From NCBI GenBank assembly GCA_028673005.1, contig CM054116.1:80612572-80676571 (forward strand): a DNA stretch of 64,000 bases. The letters are read 5' to 3'. A model generated the notes under the pieces. It was not told the DNA's origin, searched no databases, and saw nothing but the letters and a program-made list of their open reading frames with translations. The DNA is from Tanypteryx hageni. Its lineage: Eukaryota > Arthropoda > Insecta > Odonata > Petaluridae. The position numbers and the translations under genes are program-made. Shown here piece by piece: positions 60,348 through 64,000 of the stretch (position 1 is its first letter; the number at the start of each line of letters is the position of its first letter).

Positions 60348-62508
60348 CTAGTTATACAAAAATTCATCAGTTGAGTAAAAACAGCCATTTACAAGATACT
60401 CCTTAAGTTTATGCTTAAAGGATCTGTTTTTGACTCATTTTTAGCGTAGCAGGGAGCTTATTGAAAAATATTGATCCAGCATAAATTGGACTGTTAGCAC
60501 ACATTTTCAAGGCCTGTGACGAAAGGTGACAGTCCTGTTTACTTCTCGTATTATGATCATGTATATCCGAATTAGATTTAAAATTAAGAATTGATGCATT
60601 ATTTTTAATAAACAGAATTGAGTAAAATATTTATACACTAGGGGCAGTGAGAATGTTGAGGTTTTTAAATAAGTTACGGCAACTATCTCGTCTTTTTGCC
60701 TTGGCTAATATTCTTACAGCCCACTTTTGGAGTTTAAACAGACGTAAGGAATGGTGAGAGTGACCCCATACCATAATGCCATATTTTAGATGGCAATAAA
60801 TATAGGCATAGTATATTGTAAGTGCTGTGCGTAGGTTAGTGATCTGCATCACTCTTTTGAGGAGGAAGCATCCTACACTAACTTTCTTGCATGTGGCATC
60901 AATATGTGCTTCCTAGTTTAGTGTTTCACTTAATTGAACTCCTAAAAATTTTACTACTGCCGAATTCTTCAGAGAATTGTCTGAAACTTTTAACCAAGGA
61001 GTTTGAGTTATTATCTTTTGGGAGGGATGAAATTGTATGAATGTGGATTTGTTATTATTTAAGACGACCTTGTTTTTGGTGCACCAACTTTCCATTTCGC
61101 TAATTACATTTTGCGGGCTGAAGGAATCACAGGGGTTTATCAGTAGATGGTTAGTATCATCAGCAAACATGTATAGATCACCTCCTTTAAGGTAGGAGGG
61201 GAGATCATTAATGAATAGTAGGAATAACAAAGGTCCAAGAATTAACCCTTGAGGGATGCCTCTAGTAACATAGTGGAGTTCAGAGGAAATTTTACAATTA
61301 TCAGCTTCAGAGTAGATTGTTACAGCTTGTTGCCTGTCAGTGAGAAAAGATTCTATCCATTTATTAGCTAGTCCAGAGATCCCATAAGACTTAAGTTTGC
61401 TTAGGAGAATTTTATGGTCGATGGAATCAAAAGCCTTTGATAGGTCATAAAAAATCCCAATAACATTATTTCGATCATTCAATCCATCTAGCACAGCATG
61501 GACGAACTTTGCTATGGCAGTTTCGGTAGATCTACCTTTGCGAAATCCATATTGGTATTCGGAAAGAATATTATGCTTGTCCAAGAATGAGGTAATTCTG
61601 TTATACATAATGCTTTCAAGGATTTTGGAGAAGACAGATAAGGTGGAAATTGGTCGAAAGTTCTCCATAGTGCAGGTGTTACCTTTTTTGGGAACAGGAA
61701 TCACTTTGGCAATTTTTAATTTTTGGGGAAATGTTCCGGAACTTAATGATTCGTTAACAATATGGGTAATTGGAGAAAGAAGATATTGGATGACATCACC
61801 TCTGAGAAGAGAGCATGGGATGTCATCCCACCCAGATGAATTTTTACGACTTATTTTACTAATTATTGATTTAATTTCATTTTCATTAACAGGTTGGAGA
61901 AATATAGAAGTAACATTAGAGTAGTATAGAGTTGGGATGTTGACTGAATTGTCTATTATCTGTGGGTTGACAAGTTGATTAACAGCTCCTAGAAAGTAAT
62001 TATTGAGCTCATTGGCTATGGATAATGGATGAGACACTATCTTGCCATTGACAGAAATTTCATTGATGGAATATTTATTTGTACTCAAAGATGTAGATTT
62101 TTTTATAATATTCCAGGCAGATTTAGTTTTGTTACTGGAAGAGTTTATTAGATTGATGTTGAAGTTCCTTTTAGCATCCTTTACTAGGTTTGCAAAATTC
62201 TTTTTGTGCTCAAGGTAGACTTTTTTGTCAATAGAGTTATTGGTGAGAGTCAGTTTTTTGAAACATTTGTTTCAGTTTAACTGATTCAGACCTAACTTCA
62301 TCAGTGACCCAAGGGTTACTACTATTAAGGTAATTGTTGATCCTCACACATCTGAGAGGAAAGCAGTCATTGAAATAGTAAAGGAAGGTAGATAAGAAAC
62401 TGTCAAATTTATCATTGACTGAAGTTGACTGATAGACTTTTGTCCAATTCTCATGTTTTAGAGAATGTTGATGTATTGACGTTGTCAGGAAACTATTATC
62501 AGTGAATT
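60348..62508 (-). pseudogene. Non-LTR ORF2 reverse transcriptase (broken)
   Basis: Minus strand. A 391-residue frame (62088 to the TAG at 60913-60915) holds the RT core: FRPIS (~143), GFRKGRST (~181), IFYDLSKAFD (motif A, ~215), RGIPQG (~276), FADD (motif C, ~308) and FLGVQL (~381). All three catalytic Asp are present. After GIPQG the usual Ser is Leu. The TAG falls in 'SETLN-stop-EAHID', where the family has Trp, so TGG to TAG is likely. The same frame continues to 60631 (LRTALTIYYAYI..LKYGIMVWG). Two later frames carry NSPIYAGSIFFNKLP and FKHKLKEYLVNGCFYSTDEF. Upstream, a frameshift at the T6 run 62254-62259 joins VYLEHKKNFANLVKDAKRNF to SSNPWVTDEVRSESVKLKQM. The protein would make cDNA by target-primed reverse transcription; this copy cannot. 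Confidence 0.85.
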
Positions 62509-62510
62509 AA

Positions 62511-63387
62511 TTACATATTTTTTCTACTGTTATATTGCATTTTTTTGTGCCTTGTGTAATTTTCTTGAAAAACCAAAAGTTTTTAATCTATGGTGAAAAT
62601 ATGTCACTTATGAGTTACCGTGAAGTGAGTGGATCCTATGAGACACTATTATGATTATTATAAATTCCTATTCTAATGGGTATTTAGACATACATGTTTT
62701 CTAATGAAAATCGATAATGGAACGTTTAAAAGCCAGATATAAAATGTATGCTGTGCTTGTTCGCTTGTGACTTTCATTCAATGAAAGCTTGGAGATGTGT
62801 GTAAACATTGATGAATATTCGAGCGGGACAGAACTTTTGGCTTTGATACCAACTTAACTTTTATAAAGACAAAACTGTGAATTTCTTCATGACATGTATT
62901 ATGGATGGCAAAAAGAAAAGCTGAAATATTCAATCACAACAGAATCGAGCTATGTGTTAGGTGGACGATGATGAAGCGTGCAATGCTTACCCGTGGATGA
63001 TATGTTTTTCATTTTATGGCCGAAAAAGTGAATTAAAAGGCTGTAATTTAGAGAGATTAGTTTCCTCATCAAAACTTCTACTTTTTCTTTCAATACGAGC
63101 CCAAAAATGAAAGAATGCATCAACATTAGCCAGGACCGTATCAAGAAACTTCCTAAGGGAGAATTGATCGCTCCTTCTTCCTCTTGAACACGCCAATGTC
63201 GACGACCCTTTTATTTAGGTAACCTCTGCCCCTGTCAAAATCTTTCTTTCCCTTTCCCTATTGACTTAATCTGTAGCGCAGAATCAACGTATTTCATGCG
63301 GAATGGGTCTAAGAATGCATGGAATGGAGGGAAATTGGGATATCTAAAGTGAGAGGGGAGCGATCACCTCTATATCTGCTCGGTAGT
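62511..63387. other. Non-coding spacer
   Basis: AT-rich sequence with no recognised gene or repeat between two non-LTR remnants. Confidence 0.5.
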
Positions 63388-64000
63388 TCGTAGTAAAATT
63401 AGACTTTTTGCCGATGATACCGTTCTATATAAAGAAATAAAAAACCAGGAGGACCATCAGTCGCTGCGTGAAGACTTAAGAGCCATTTCAGCGTGGTGCA
63501 AAGAATGGCAAATTGAAATTAATTACACTAAATGTGCCGCAGTCACGTTCTGGAAAAGTAAGAACAAAGATTTAGGTTTCGAATATAAAATAGATGAAAT
63601 GAGTATTCGACAAGCTGAGTATGTAAAATATTTAGGAGTAACCATTTGTCGAGATCTTTCGTGGGACATGCACATTCGTCGAGTTATAGGCGCGGCCAAC
63701 AAGAAACTGGCTTTCATAAGTAGAATAGTACGGAACACTACAGAAAAAGTAAGCGAAACATGTTACTTATCACTGGTTAGACCACAAGTGGAATACGCCT
63801 CATCCATATGGGATCCGTACGAGAAGGGACACATAATTCAATTAGAAAGAGTTCAGCGCAGAGCAGCAAGATTCGTAAAACAGAAGTACGAACATAAGGA
63901 AAGCGTCTCCTCTTTATTGAGCGATTTGAACTGGGTATCACTGGAGGACCGTAGATTGCTCTCAAGGTTGCGGTTTCTGGAGAAATATAGATCGGAATGT
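63388..64000 (+). pseudogene. CR1/Jockey-type non-LTR RT, partial, running off the window
   Basis: An open frame without an ATG runs from 63353 to the window end. Homology starts at ~63388: SKIRLFADDTVLYKEI (RT motif C, FADD), DLRAISAWCKEWQIEINYTK, VKYLGVTICRDLSWDMHI, NKKLAFISRIVRN, YLSLVRPQVEYASSIWDPYE and LERVQRRAARFVKQKY. This order is standard for the RT palm end and thumb of an arthropod non-LTR family ('KYLGV.I..DL.W..HI...KL.FI.R', 'RP.LEYAS..WDP', 'QRRAARFV'). Motifs A and B and everything upstream are missing, so it is 5'-truncated inside the RT. No stop is seen in the visible 200 codons, suggesting a fairly young copy. The 3' piece at 21862-22100 fits the continuation of the same family. 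Confidence 0.8.

Larger units (their letters stand above)
60176..62510 (-). mobile_element. CR1/Jockey-type non-LTR retrotransposon, 5'-truncated
   Basis: The element runs from the ORF2 region just upstream of RT (about 62508) to a 3' tail of AATAAAATTATTATTATTATT (the plus strand shows (AAT)n at 60180-60198). The apurinic endonuclease domain is missing, which is ordinary 5' truncation. A (TA)n expansion (60236-60286) sits in its 3' UTR. At least two frameshifts and one nonsense codon make it dead. No clear target duplication was found. Confidence 0.85.

Overview
The window looks like nuclear DNA of an arthropod, most likely an insect. There are no operons, no bacterial-style gene packing and no long host reading frames. 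The background is AT-rich and non-coding with many (TA)n, (GA)n and (CT)n tracts. The recognisable coding remnants are Penelope-like, CR1/Jockey-type, RTE, mariner, Tc1/mariner and hAT elements of the kinds common in insect genomes. The species cannot be named from the sequence alone. Most of the window is probably intergenic or intronic. I found one credible host coding exon (16275-16423, + strand, unassigned product).

Layout. 1-4.3 kb: AT-rich spacer with one GC-rich pyrimidine island. 4.3-4.9 kb: 5'-truncated RTE 3' end (minus). 4985-6614: a Penelope-like element (PLE) fragment encoding the RT thumb, a Cys motif and a GIY-YIG endonuclease, lying between two 367-bp inverted arms that I read as identical. 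9.8-13.3 kb: a cluster of small terminal-inverted-repeat elements, three of them hAT-type with 8-bp target duplications. 16.2-16.4 kb: the putative exon. 18.0-19.8 kb: a 1.8-kb hAT-like element. 21.8-22.1 kb: 3' end of a non-LTR element. 24.8-25.9 kb: another hAT MITE and a Tc1/mariner transposase remnant holding a perfect hairpin. 26.2-28.1 kb: a nested tandem-repeat region ending in a near-identical 251-bp duplication. 29.6-31.0 kb: a CpG-rich, GAGA-rich island that could be a promoter. 34.0-34.3 kb: mariner remnant. 35.3-35.9 kb: a dispersed repeat interrupted by a tRNA-derived SINE, with a related uninterrupted copy at 48.0-48.3 kb. 40.4-40.75 kb: RTE fragment with a perfect 10-bp target duplication. 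43-54 kb: repeated GC-rich purine/pyrimidine islands. 47.0-47.3 kb: hAT MITE. 56.0-56.4 kb: third RTE fragment. 58.1 kb: SINE. 60.2-62.5 kb: CR1/Jockey-type reverse transcriptase, 5'-truncated, with a nonsense codon and frameshifts. 63.4-64.0 kb: another non-LTR RT fragment running off the end.

The elements do not work together as a pathway. They record successive insertions, and almost all are dead or non-autonomous. The most unusual object is the fold-back PLE: its start codon and the end of its reading frame lie in the two inverted arms. Hammerhead-ribozyme-like cores occur in its arms and, in a different version, at three scattered loci. No previously undescribed multi-gene system is visible.
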